Shown piece after piece: positions 16,577 through 24,571 of a stretch of DNA of 36,393 bases. The notes under the pieces were generated by a model. That model saw only the letters and a list, made by a program, of their open reading frames with translations. It was not told the origin of the DNA and ran no database searches. The DNA is taken from assembly GCA_018677555.1 (NCBI GenBank), contig JAHHOT010000009.1:1-36393 (forward strand), given 5' to 3'. Position numbers and translations under genes: made by a program. This DNA is from Gammaproteobacteria bacterium (GTDB taxonomy: Bacteria; Pseudomonadota; Gammaproteobacteria; Steroidobacterales; Woeseiaceae). Numbering within the stretch: the stretch's first letter is position 1; the number at the start of each line of letters is the position of its first letter.

Positions 16577-16604
16577 GTCGCGGCGCTCGCGCCGCGACCG
16601 TTTT
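16577..16604 (+). terminator. Hairpin with short T-run after parA-like gene
   Basis: Arms GTCGCGGCGC and GCGCCGCGAC with a 2-base centre (16577-16598) are followed by CG and four T residues. It lies 13 bases after the ParA stop. It works as a terminator candidate and also resembles the GCCGCGAC half of the REP-like element at 22593. Confidence 0.55.
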
Positions 16605-16623
16605 GATGCTGGGTTGTGAAAAT

Positions 16624-16697
16624 AGGGACATTCCTGTTTTTCGGGGACGCGCGGCAGGTTGTGCCTGGCGACGGTGGCGAAAAACAGGAATGTCCCT
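16624..16697. repeat. Long inverted-repeat element, copy 1
   Basis: Left arm AGGGACATTCCTGTTTTTC (16624-16642) and its perfect complement at 16679-16697 enclose 36 bases. One further G-C pair extends the stem inward. The 36-base centre shares CTGGCGACG and other positions with copy 2 when copy 2 is reversed, so the two copies are inserted in opposite senses. It encodes nothing. It resembles REP-like or miniature mobile elements mobilised in trans; no transposase gene is present here. Confidence 0.85.
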
Positions 16698-16834
16698 CTG
16701 AGCATTCCTGCGGGCGTGGCGCTGTTGCCGCAAGACCGGCCAGCCCCAACGCCACCAATCACTAAAGTTTTCGGCAAACCTGCCGATATACCAATGGGAG
16801 CTTTGTTTCCGGGGCCCGGCATTGCCGTAGAAAA

Positions 16835-17548
16835 ATGACCGAAAAAAGAACGTACTACGAAATCCTGCATGTGCAGCCCGACGCGCCAAAGGAAATAATC
16901 CAGTCCAGCTACCGCACGCTGATGCAACAGCTGAACGTGCACCCGGACCGGGGTGGTGACAGCAAGCAGGCGGCATTGATCAACCGTGCCTATGCGGTAT
17001 TGACCGACGACACAAAGCGTCGCGAGTATGACCGCGAGTTGGTGGCAGAATTGCATGAGCCGGCATCGACGGCGAGTACCGGCAGCTATGACACGGATGA
17101 AGTCTGGAAGCGAGCCGGAAACGCATGTGCGTTCTGTGGTGCCGCGTCGGGTTTCGGCGAGTTCGTTCCCAAGGATGCGTTCTGCAAGACCTGCAAAAGC
17201 CCGTTGTGCCCGGCCGAGCACACACGTCTCGACGAGACCGGTCAGCGAAAAATGACGCGCATCGGCAAGCGAAGCCGGTTGTCGTACTTCACGCGCTGGC
17301 CGCAACTTCGCGGTGAAAACGGCACCACGGAAAACATTTCGCAGGATGGCATGTTGTTCGTCACCAATAAACGCCTCCCCGAGCAAAGCATCATCAAGAT
17401 CAATGGCACGCAATTGCTGGCTGTGGGCAGGGTTGTACATTGTCGCCAGACCGGCAGCCTGTTCGATCCGAGCTGGCATATCGGTATCGAGTTTGTGACC
17501 CTGCACTTGCGTTCATCGCGCGGACTTTTCGTCAGCGACCTCACCTGA
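16835..17548 (+). CDS. J-domain / zinc-ribbon / PilZ fusion protein
   Basis: A 237-residue protein joining three modules. An N-terminal J domain (about 5-68) keeps the HPD motif (36-38) needed to stimulate an Hsp70 partner. A cysteine cluster C98-x2-C101, C117-x2-C120 and C125 could bind zinc. A C-terminal PilZ-like domain (about 140-225) has R142-x3-R146, N167-x-S-x2-G172 and the usual GIEF strand, which would make it a cyclic-di-GMP receptor. Such a protein could link c-di-GMP levels to DnaK recruitment. It follows the ParA gene on the same strand. The ATG has a weak ribosome site. Binding of c-di-GMP and zinc is inferred from motifs. Confidence 0.82.
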   Translation: MTEKRTYYEILHVQPDAPKEIIQSSYRTLMQQLNVHPDRGGDSKQAALINRAYAVLTDDTKRREYDRELVAELHEPASTASTGSYDTDEVWKRAGNACAFCGAASGFGEFVPKDAFCKTCKSPLCPAEHTRLDETGQRKMTRIGKRSRLSYFTRWPQLRGENGTTENISQDGMLFVTNKRLPEQSIIKINGTQLLAVGRVVHCRQTGSLFDPSWHIGIEFVTLHLRSSRGLFVSDLT

Positions 17549-17805
17549 CCGTCGAGCACTGCCTCGCCGCGGGCGACAATCATTGCGTTGCACGCTTCGT
17601 CATCGTTGCGTGAGGACGCGTGACTGTCCTGCTTTCAAAGGGCGCAACGGAGTTGCTGGTTGCGAGCTTCCCGTTCGTCGGTTCCGCTCGCGACAGGCCC
17701 GATTTTTCCATGTCCGATATTCACACCGGCGTCAGCACCTGAAACTGTGATAGGTTTTGCAGCGGCGCGACAGATAACCATCGCATACCCGGAAAGGGGG
17801 CAGCA

Positions 17806-18258
17806 ATGGCGAGTACAGATGAGTTCCAGAATATTCCCGACACGGTCACGTGGAAGCTGCATTTCGCATCACCGCCCGAGAAGGTCTATGACGCGCTGGC
17901 GACGGACGACGGCAGGGCCGGGTACTGGGCCGAGTCGGCCATCGAGACCGACGGTAAGATTCACTACGTATTTCTGAACGGCATCGAGGATACGGGCAGT
18001 ATCATTGAGCGCGAACGGCCGGGTCGCTTCAAGGTGACTTATTTCAGCTGGACAGTCACCTTCGACATTGACAGCGACGGCATGGGGGGCAGCGACATGA
18101 CGGTTACCTGCGTTGGCGTAAAAGACGAAGACAAGCGCCAGATGGTCGCTGGTTGGGTGTCCTGGCTCATGGCGATGAAGGCCGCCGTCGACTTCGATGT
18201 CGATTTGCGAAATCACGATCCCGAGCGCACCTGGTTTCACGGGTACGCCGACAACTGA
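17806..18258 (+). CDS. SRPBCC (AHSA1-like) domain protein
   Basis: A 150-residue START/Bet v1-like fold protein of the Aha1-C-terminal type. The usual opening (FASPPEKVYDALATDDGRAGYWAE) and closing helix (GWVSWLMAMKAAVDF) are clear. These proteins bind hydrophobic ligands; the ligand is unknown. A GGAAAGGGGG ribosome site precedes the ATG. The 257 bases upstream hold nothing I can name. Confidence 0.8.
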   Translation: MASTDEFQNIPDTVTWKLHFASPPEKVYDALATDDGRAGYWAESAIETDGKIHYVFLNGIEDTGSIIERERPGRFKVTYFSWTVTFDIDSDGMGGSDMTVTCVGVKDEDKRQMVAGWVSWLMAMKAAVDFDVDLRNHDPERTWFHGYADN

Positions 18259-18308
18259 CTGAACCGGAATCAGGCGGCAAACGATAATGTCGAGACAAAT
18301 CAGCCACC

Positions 18309-19835
18309 ATGGCCCGTAGGAAAGTCATCGTCGTGTTCGTGCACGGCTGGGGAGTCACCAGCACGAAATCCTACGGGCATCTACCGGACCGATTACGCGC
18401 GGACGCGAAAAACGCCGGCCTGAACCTGGTCATCCACGACGTATTTCTCAGCAAGTACATCAGCTTTCACGACGAAGTGCTTTTGCCGGACATATCGCGT
18501 GCATTCAACAACGCGGTTGAAGAACAACTGTCCGAAGTTTTGAAGCGCGGCCGGCGCTTCGTATGTATAACGCATTCGACCGGCGGTCCGGTCGTGCGCG
18601 ACTGGTGGCAGCGCTACTACGGCACGGTCAGGCGGAGCGGAGCCTGCCCGATGAGCCACCTGATCATGCTGGCGCCGGCGAATTTCGGCTCAGCGCTGGC
18701 GCAGCTCGGCAAACGCCGCATAGGACGGTTGAAGTCCTGGTTTGGTGGCGTGGAGCCCGGTCAGGGAGTGCTCGACTGGCTGGAGCTCGGCAGTGACGGT
18801 ATCTGGGCGCTGAATACGCCGTGGATTTCAAGTAGTGGACGGCAGATTGGCGCTGACGGCATTTTCCCCTTTGTACTCACCGGCCAGTCGATTGATCGTG
18901 CATTTTACGACCATCTCAATACCTATACCGGCGAGGCAGGCTCCGATGGCGTCGTGCGCGTGGCTGGCGCGAATATGAACAGCAACTATTTGCGCCTGGT
19001 ACAGGAAAAGCCGCAGCAGAGGGGCGACAAACGAAACGGCTGCGAAGCACCGAGGCTGCGGCTCCGGAAATTCGAAACCGCCCCGGACACCGCGTTTTGC
19101 ATCCTGCGTGGAAAGAGCCACTCGGGTCCCGGCATGGGTATCATGCGCTCTATCGGCAAGACAGCAAAAGACCAGGCAACGGTCGAGACGATCGAGACGA
19201 TCCTGCAGTGTATGTCCGTGTCATCGAAAGCGCAGTACCGCTCGGTGGTGAAAGACCTGGCGAAGTGTTGCGTTGATCGTCAGAGCGCGGAGCGGCTCGA
19301 AGTCGATTCGCGCACGTTCCGAATGAACGCGTATTTCATACACGATCGCTATTCGATGGTTGTGTTTCGATTGCGCGATGTCGAGGGCCACCCGGTGAAC
19401 GATTTCGACCTCGTTCTCACCGCCGGGCCGGGCGGCAATCCTGATCACTTGCCTAAGGGCTTTCTGGCTGACAGGCAGCTCAACAGCGTTAGCCCGAACA
19501 CCATTACGTTTTACTTCAACTACGACCTGATGGTCGGTTCGAAGAAAATCACCGATGGCGATGGGCGGGTTATCCGTGCCGCAACGAGAGGTGCGGGTGC
19601 ACTGGGTATGAGAATATGGCCGAGGCCGGATCACGGTTTCGTGCGCTACCTGCCCTGCGAAATTCGGGCAACAAGAGGTCTGCTCGAGAAGGCGCTTCGT
19701 CCGAATTGCACAACGCTCGTCGATATACAGCTGCAGCGCGTCGTGAGCAAGAACGTGTTTCGGGCAGACAAGGTCGATCCAGGCGCACCTGCGAGGAGCT
19801 TCAAAAGAACGCCGCCGGGTGAGGAAATCGTATGA
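18309..19835 (+). CDS. Alpha/beta hydrolase (lipase/phospholipase-like) with C-terminal extension
   Basis: A 508-residue protein. The first 300 residues are an alpha/beta hydrolase: oxyanion region HGWG (12-15), nucleophile S90 in THSTGG, a probable acid in AGSDGVVRV and a probable histidine in GKSHSGPGMG. The remaining 200 residues look beta-rich (FDLVLTAGPGG, NTITFYFNYD, CEIRATRGLL) and I do not recognise them; they may bind substrate or lipid. There is no signal peptide, so it is probably cytoplasmic or peripheral. It lies 50 bases after the SRPBCC gene and 6 bases before the decarboxylase, suggesting one operon. The ribosome site is poor. Confidence 0.8.
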   Translation: MARRKVIVVFVHGWGVTSTKSYGHLPDRLRADAKNAGLNLVIHDVFLSKYISFHDEVLLPDISRAFNNAVEEQLSEVLKRGRRFVCITHSTGGPVVRDWWQRYYGTVRRSGACPMSHLIMLAPANFGSALAQLGKRRIGRLKSWFGGVEPGQGVLDWLELGSDGIWALNTPWISSSGRQIGADGIFPFVLTGQSIDRAFYDHLNTYTGEAGSDGVVRVAGANMNSNYLRLVQEKPQQRGDKRNGCEAPRLRLRKFETAPDTAFCILRGKSHSGPGMGIMRSIGKTAKDQATVETIETILQCMSVSSKAQYRSVVKDLAKCCVDRQSAERLEVDSRTFRMNAYFIHDRYSMVVFRLRDVEGHPVNDFDLVLTAGPGGNPDHLPKGFLADRQLNSVSPNTITFYFNYDLMVGSKKITDGDGRVIRAATRGAGALGMRIWPRPDHGFVRYLPCEIRATRGLLEKALRPNCTTLVDIQLQRVVSKNVFRADKVDPGAPARSFKRTPPGEEIV

Positions 19836-19841
19836 ACAGGA

Positions 19842-21191
19842 GTGGTGGTTTTGGTTCTTGAGGTGAATAGCTTGCCGGCTCTCGAGCGTGCGCTACAGAC
19901 GCTTGAGGAATCGTTTTCCCAAATGCCGGCATTCGAGCAGGAGACGGACCTCGACGGCATAGCATCGGTGTTGCAGGATGTCGCATTACGCATGCAGGAC
20001 AATTACCCGTACGCGCATCCCCTCTATGCGGGCCAGATGCTCAAGCCGCCGCATCCTGTAGCCCGGCTTGCCTACATGCTGGCCATGTGGGTCAACCCGA
20101 ACAATCATGCCCTCGATGGCGGTCGTGCCAGTTCTGAAATGGAGAAAGAGGCAGTCGCTGCAATCGCGGCGATGTACGGCTGGAAAGACCGGCACCTGGG
20201 TCACCTGACCAGCGGCGGTACCATGGCTAACCTGGAGGCCCTGTGGATTGCGGGGAATCTGCACGCAGGCAAGAAAGTCCTGGCGTCTTCCCAGGCGCAC
20301 TACACCCATTCTCGTATCAGCGCGGTCCTGAAGCTTCCATTCGAATCCGTCGCATGCGATCAACAAGGCCGGTTGGATATCACCGATTTGCGGACGAAGC
20401 TTGAAAGGGGTGATGTCGGCACCGTCGTCGCAACTCTTGGCACGACCGGTGCAGGTGCGGTGGACCCTTTGCCCGAGATTCTCTCGTTACGCGAAGAATT
20501 CGAATTTCGTATACACGTGGATGCAGCCTACGGAGGCTACTTCCTGCTCGCGGATAATCTCGGCAGCGATTCCCGTGCGTCATTCGATTGTATTGATCGC
20601 GTGGATTCCATTGTCGTCGATCCGCACAAGCACGGGCTGCAGCCATACGGCTGCGGTTGCATTCTTTTTCGCGATCCGGCTGTGGGCCGAATCTATGATC
20701 ACGATTCGCCCTACACATATTTCAGTTCCGATGAGCTTCACCTGGGTGAAATCAGCCTCGAGTGCTCGCGTGCCGGCGCCTCCGCGGTTGCACTGTGGGC
20801 AACGCAGCGACTGTTGCCGATGACGCGCGACGGCGAGTTCGCGCAGGGTCTGTCGAAATGCCGCGCGGCGGCGCTGGAACTCCATCGGCGGCTTCGCGCA
20901 GACGATGACCAGCTGACGGTATTCGAGCCCGAACTCGATATCGTCATCTGGGCGCCGGGCGGGCGGCGTGGGTCGGAGATTTCCCGACGGTCTTCAACGG
21001 TGTTTGACAAAGCCGCGGAGAAAAACCTGCATCTTGCATTGGTGAAACTACCGGCCGACCTTTTGCGGTCATACTGGCCGGACGTCGGGTTTGACGAAGA
21101 GACCGTCACTTGCCTTCGCTCCTGCCTGATGAAGCCGGAGCACGAAGGCTGGCTGGATGAGATCTGGCGTATTTTGAAAGACATTTCCTGA
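19842..21191 (+). CDS. PLP-dependent group II decarboxylase
   Basis: A 449-residue aromatic-L-amino-acid/glutamate-type decarboxylase homologue. HLTSGGTMANLEAL binds phosphate, HVDAAYGG stacks and salt-bridges PLP, and the lysine of DPHKHGLQPYGCG (K263 counted from 19842) forms the Schiff base. The natural substrate cannot be read from the sequence. Several starts are possible: GTG at 19842 or 19845, or TTG at 19851; AGGAG at 19838-19842 best fits the TTG. It is followed 68 bases later by an Nramp-like transporter, so the pair may handle an amino acid and its amine product, or the transporter may import the substrate. Confidence 0.88.
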   Translation: MVVLVLEVNSLPALERALQTLEESFSQMPAFEQETDLDGIASVLQDVALRMQDNYPYAHPLYAGQMLKPPHPVARLAYMLAMWVNPNNHALDGGRASSEMEKEAVAAIAAMYGWKDRHLGHLTSGGTMANLEALWIAGNLHAGKKVLASSQAHYTHSRISAVLKLPFESVACDQQGRLDITDLRTKLERGDVGTVVATLGTTGAGAVDPLPEILSLREEFEFRIHVDAAYGGYFLLADNLGSDSRASFDCIDRVDSIVVDPHKHGLQPYGCGCILFRDPAVGRIYDHDSPYTYFSSDELHLGEISLECSRAGASAVALWATQRLLPMTRDGEFAQGLSKCRAAALELHRRLRADDDQLTVFEPELDIVIWAPGGRRGSEISRRSSTVFDKAAEKNLHLALVKLPADLLRSYWPDVGFDEETVTCLRSCLMKPEHEGWLDEIWRILKDIS

Positions 21192-21259
21192 AACACCGCC
21201 GCTTGAAAGTGCCAAGTCAAGTTAAACTGCAGCGAAAACAAGAATAAGGACAACAATCG

Positions 21260-22495
21260 ATGTCCAACTGGCTGGGCCGGCTCGGCCCCGGAATGATGCT
21301 CGCTGCGGCGGCGGTTGGTGTATCTCACCTGGTGCAATCCACACGTGCCGGCGCGGACTACGGGCTCACCTTTTTCTGGTTGATCATACTTATCGTGGTC
21401 ATCAAGTATCCGGCTTTTCGCTTCGCCGTAGACTATGCAAGCGCGACCGGACGCAGCCTGGTGACCGGCTATGCACGGATCGGAAAAATCGCGCTGGCAT
21501 GGCTATGCGTGTCTTTTGTAATTGACATGTTCATCGCGACTTCTGCGGTGGCGTTGGTGACCGCCGGGCTGTTCATCAGCGTGTTCGACCTGCCGTTTAC
21601 TGGGCCTCAGGTTGCGGTCGCTGTGATGATGTTGTCCGCTTTGATTCTGTTGAACGGCCAGTACTCCAAAGCGGAACGAATCGTTAAGTATCTCGTATTG
21701 GCTTTTTCGATCCTGGCGGTGGTCACTACGCTATTGGCATTGCCGCATCTGGGAAGCGATGGCCGCGCATTATTTGCGGAAATTACCCCGTCACGCGGGC
21801 TTGCTGTGTTCGTGATTGCTGTCGCTGGCTGGATGCCCGTACCGCTGACCGGCGCTGTGTTCCAGTCCATCTGGGTCAAAGAGCGCAAGGCCGCCAGCGG
21901 AGACTCATTCGATCACGCGGCGGCACTCTACGATCTGAAATTCGGTTACGGCTTGTCGTTGCTCCTGGCTTTGTGTTTTCTCGTCATGGGGGCGGCAATA
22001 CTGTTCCAGACGGATCGTGAAATCGCCGCCAGCGCCGGCGCTTTCGCTGCGCAACTGATCTCCATTTTCACCACGGTACTTGGGGGCTGGATATACCCGC
22101 TGATTGCGTTAACCGCGATCGCAGTAATGTGGTCGACACTGATTACCCTGATGGATGCGGTCCCACGCTTTTTTGGTCGGCTGTTTTGCATCATCACCGG
22201 CCACGGTATAGATGGGCCGACGTATTACACACGCTATCTCGTTGCGCAGGTATTTGGCGGTGCAATAATTCTGTTGTTCATGATGCACAATTTTGGGGCA
22301 TTCATAGACTTCGCGACCGGGACCGGCTTCATAGCGGCACCGGCCATCGCGTACTACAACTATCGTGCAGTCATGTCGGCCGAGGTGTCGCCAGAGTACC
22401 GGCCGGACAAGCTGCTTACCGCCTGGAACTGGCTCAGCGTGATTGCAATGGTCATGTTTGCAACAGGATTTCTGTGGCTGCGGGCGACGGGATAA
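21260..22495 (+). CDS. Nramp-related transporter lacking the metal-binding motif
   Basis: A 411-residue membrane protein with about 11 helices aligning with Nramp/MntH. The first helix matches MntH without gaps, but the metal-binding DPGN is GVSH (residues 20-23). In helix six the MPH motif is MPV, so the methionine is kept and the histidine lost. Lacking those ligands, it is unlikely to carry Mn2+ or Fe2+ in the usual way. The wider APC-type fold moves amino acids and amines, which would suit its position after a decarboxylase gene. AAGGACA precedes the ATG. The gene ends at an inverted-repeat element facing the convergent gene. Confidence 0.85.
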   Translation: MSNWLGRLGPGMMLAAAAVGVSHLVQSTRAGADYGLTFFWLIILIVVIKYPAFRFAVDYASATGRSLVTGYARIGKIALAWLCVSFVIDMFIATSAVALVTAGLFISVFDLPFTGPQVAVAVMMLSALILLNGQYSKAERIVKYLVLAFSILAVVTTLLALPHLGSDGRALFAEITPSRGLAVFVIAVAGWMPVPLTGAVFQSIWVKERKAASGDSFDHAAALYDLKFGYGLSLLLALCFLVMGAAILFQTDREIAASAGAFAAQLISIFTTVLGGWIYPLIALTAIAVMWSTLITLMDAVPRFFGRLFCIITGHGIDGPTYYTRYLVAQVFGGAIILLFMMHNFGAFIDFATGTGFIAAPAIAYYNYRAVMSAEVSPEYRPDKLLTAWNWLSVIAMVMFATGFLWLRATG

Positions 22496-22501
22496 GCTGC
22501 A

Positions 22502-22583
22502 AAATGGGGACATTCCTGTTTTTCGTCGACGTCGCCAGTGATTACCCGCCATCTCCCAGGGAAAAACAGGAATGTCCCCATTT
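22502..22583. repeat. Long inverted-repeat element, copy 2
   Basis: Perfect 23-base arms (22502-22524 and 22561-22583, starting AAATGGGGACATTCC) enclose 36 bases, the same centre length as copy 1. The centre, read in reverse, shares CTGGCGACG with copy 1. It sits 7 bases after the transporter stop, between two convergent genes. The T-rich inner ends on both strands could also let it act as a two-way terminator. Confidence 0.88.
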
Positions 22584-22592
22584 ACACGATCC

Positions 22593-22619
22593 TGTAGGAG
22601 CGGCGCCCCCGCCGCGACC
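22593..22619. repeat. REP-like palindrome (GTAGGAGCGGC type)
   Basis: TGTAGGAGCGGCG followed by CCCC and CGCCGCGACC forms a 6-base GC stem (GCGGCG/CGCCGC). The TGTAGGAGCGGC...GCCGCGA form matches well-known REP elements of Pseudomonas and Xanthomonas relatives. It lies 10 bases after copy 2 and 9 bases before the end of the convergent gene. Confidence 0.7.
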
Positions 22620-22628
22620 GTGTCACCC

Positions 22629-23996
22629 CTACGCTTTCCGCGTCGCGCTCGCGATATTGTCCAGTGCTTTGGCGACCAGCTTGCGCGACGTTGCCAGGTT
22701 CATGCGCATATGCCCGGCGCCACCGTGCCCGTAACGATAGCCGTCGTTTAACTGTACACCGGCGTTCTCGACCAGGTACTTCTCAACCATGTGCTCCGGT
22801 GATTTTTCGATCTCGTCGGGCCCGCGATTGCGGTTGTACTCCGCCGCCATCTCCGCGGCGCCGATACGCTCAGCGAGCTCACTGACGTCGAGCCAGGCAA
22901 GGTAGGTTCCTTCCGGTTTTACCCAGTTGATATGGCGTATCTTCTCGTTGATGTACTTTTCGGCGAAGTCCATGTTGCCGTCGATGTACGGCACAAGTTG
23001 ATCGAGCCAGTCTTCGGCTTCGTTGTACGCCGCTTCGGACGCAACAATGCCGAGCGTATTCACTGCATCGTTGTGGCCCGTTGCCTTGATTCTTGCCAGG
23101 TAATCGGCGTTTCGCGAGTGCATGTACGCGCATTTGGTGGCGGCAAGATTGAAGGACTTGCTGGTTGACTTCGTCGTGATGCTATTGCGGACGACTGCCT
23201 CGTCGTCCAGCGTTTCGTAGGGAACGTATTTCTGCCCTTTATTGACGAAGTCACAATGAATTTCGTCGGCGATGACGACAACGCGCCGGCGGGTGCAGAT
23301 TTCGCCGAGCGTCGTCAGGTCTTCTCTGGACCAGCAGTTGCCTGTCGGGTTTTGCGGGTTACAAAGAATCAACGCGTTCGTATCGTGGTCGATGATGCTT
23401 TCGAGGTGGTCGAAATCCATTTCGTAACGTCCGTCGACCTGTCGCAGATGATTTTCTGCCACCACGCAACCGGCATCTTCTATCGTGTAATAGAATGACG
23501 CGTAGGCCGGTGCCTGCACGATGACCTTGCTTCCGCGAGGTGAGAATGCACGCAGGATGCTCAGGATGGCGGGATTGACGCCGTTCGCATTCAGGATCTG
23601 GTCGGGCTCGATTTCAACGCCGTAGCGACGCTTGTTCCAGCTGATTATTGACTCTTTATAAGACGGTGGTACATCAATGTAGCCCCAGTTCTCGTGGCCA
23701 ATCCGTTTTAATAGCGCATTGGTGACGACGGGCGCGGTGCGAAAGTCCATGTCGGCAATGCCCATTGGCACGACGATATTCTCGCCGCCAAAGATATTGA
23801 TCTGCTTGTCCCATTTGTAACAATCGGTGCCAACACGATCGTAGACTTCGTCGAAGTCGTACTTGCCACGCGCTGGCTCGGGAATCAGCGCAGCATCGAC
23901 GTTTACCGCCTCGGCGATGCCGCTCGCGCCTGCGACCGCGGTCAGACCCGCGCCCTTGATGAATGATCTTCGATTAAATCCCTGGCCCCATGACAT
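22629..23996 (-). CDS. Tat-exported MalY/PatB-type PLP enzyme
   Basis: A 455-residue fold-type I PLP enzyme resembling MalY/PatB cystathionine beta-lyases and aminotransferases. The N-terminus MSWGQGFNRRSFIKGAG is a twin-arginine signal, so it should be exported folded with its cofactor. PLP motifs are IADMDFRT, YIDVPPSY, NPQNPTGN, ADEIHCDF and the Schiff-base lysine in STSKSFNLA (K280 from this start). I chose the ATG at 23996 because AAGGGGGTG precedes it and the Tat motif sits correctly; an ATG at 24038 is less likely. Homologues are usually cytoplasmic, so periplasmic placement is unusual. It is downstream of the PQQ/cytochrome genes but has its own promoter candidate. Confidence 0.88.
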   Translation of the reverse strand: MSWGQGFNRRSFIKGAGLTAVAGASGIAEAVNVDAALIPEPARGKYDFDEVYDRVGTDCYKWDKQINIFGGENIVVPMGIADMDFRTAPVVTNALLKRIGHENWGYIDVPPSYKESIISWNKRRYGVEIEPDQILNANGVNPAILSILRAFSPRGSKVIVQAPAYASFYYTIEDAGCVVAENHLRQVDGRYEMDFDHLESIIDHDTNALILCNPQNPTGNCWSREDLTTLGEICTRRRVVVIADEIHCDFVNKGQKYVPYETLDDEAVVRNSITTKSTSKSFNLAATKCAYMHSRNADYLARIKATGHNDAVNTLGIVASEAAYNEAEDWLDQLVPYIDGNMDFAEKYINEKIRHINWVKPEGTYLAWLDVSELAERIGAAEMAAEYNRNRGPDEIEKSPEHMVEKYLVENAGVQLNDGYRYGHGGAGHMRMNLATSRKLVAKALDNIASATRKA

Positions 23997-24084
23997 GCGC
24001 ACACCCCCTTGTTGATGTGTCGTGCGCCGGGCCGCCAATCTCTTTCAATCAACGGGCCGGGCGCAAGCGAATTGCCGTGCTCCT

Positions 24085-24113
24085 AATATAGTCCTTGCCG
24101 CCAGCGCCGGCAA
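24085..24113 (-). promoter_or_regulatory. Promoter of the malY-like gene
   Basis: On the minus strand, TTGCCG (24113-24108), 17-base spacer, TATATT (24090-24085; 5 of 6 match). Transcription would start near 24078, giving a leader of about 82 bases. The -35 box lies within the loop region of the stem-loop at 24100-24124. Confidence 0.55.
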
Positions 24114-24124
24114 AACGCGCTGGC
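24100..24124 (-). other. Stem-loop after the monohaem cytochrome gene
   Basis: GCCAGCGC and GCGCTGGC (8-base perfect arms) enclose 9 bases. It overlaps the cytochrome stop codon by one base. There is no T-run after it, so it is a weak terminator at best; it may protect the upstream message or separate it from the malY-like promoter it overlaps. Confidence 0.5.
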
Positions 24125-24516
24125 TAGCGTTGGCGCGGTGCGATCGTTATTTCCTCCAGCGCGCCATTCTCGTAGGTCAGTTCGCTATCCCCGTCCCTGT
24201 AGCGATTGAGCTTGAGGATATACGCAAGAATGTCGACATAGTCCTTGCGCGGCAGCGCGCCGGGGTTGCTCTCCGGCATTGCTGTACTCATGACGGTGAA
24301 CAGAAGCCCGAGCGAGCGCCCGTCCCAGGTCTTGAACACCGGGCGAAAATACTTCTTGTCGTGGCAGGAGATGCACTGTTCGGCATAGAGTTTCTCACCG
24401 GCATTCGCCTGCTCCCGCGTGTATACGCCATCATTCGTGGTGCGTGTTTCTGCGCCCGCGATGAGGCACATCCACGTCAGGAGAATTGCAGTCGAGCTGC
24501 GTAGCAATGCTGGCAT
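24124..24516 (-). CDS. Monohaem cytochrome c, probable PQQ-dehydrogenase partner
   Basis: A 130-residue periplasmic class I cytochrome c. It has a signal peptide (about 1-22), one CISCH motif (C48-H52) and a likely methionine ligand in MSTAMPESNPG (M80). The closing helix DYVDILAYILKLN is typical of cytochromes paired with quinoprotein dehydrogenases. It lies 55 bases after the second quinoprotein on the same strand and would take electrons from it towards the respiratory chain. The start ATG has a weak ribosome site. Confidence 0.88.
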   Translation of the reverse strand: MPALLRSSTAILLTWMCLIAGAETRTTNDGVYTREQANAGEKLYAEQCISCHDKKYFRPVFKTWDGRSLGLLFTVMSTAMPESNPGALPRKDYVDILAYILKLNRYRDGDSELTYENGALEEITIAPRQR

Positions 24517-24571
24517 GTCGTCGTGATCAGTTAACCGGATTGCGTATATTATACCGCGTGCAACCCCACTA

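Noticed and set aside
16211-17506. 431-codon minus-strand frame across the ParA end and J-domain gene
   Set aside because: It spans the intergenic inverted repeat and opposes two genes with clear motifs. It has no recognisable domain and is a shadow.
22129-22734. 201-codon plus-strand frame across the transporter end and repeat element
   Set aside because: It is out of frame with the transporter and runs through the repeat. No domain was seen.
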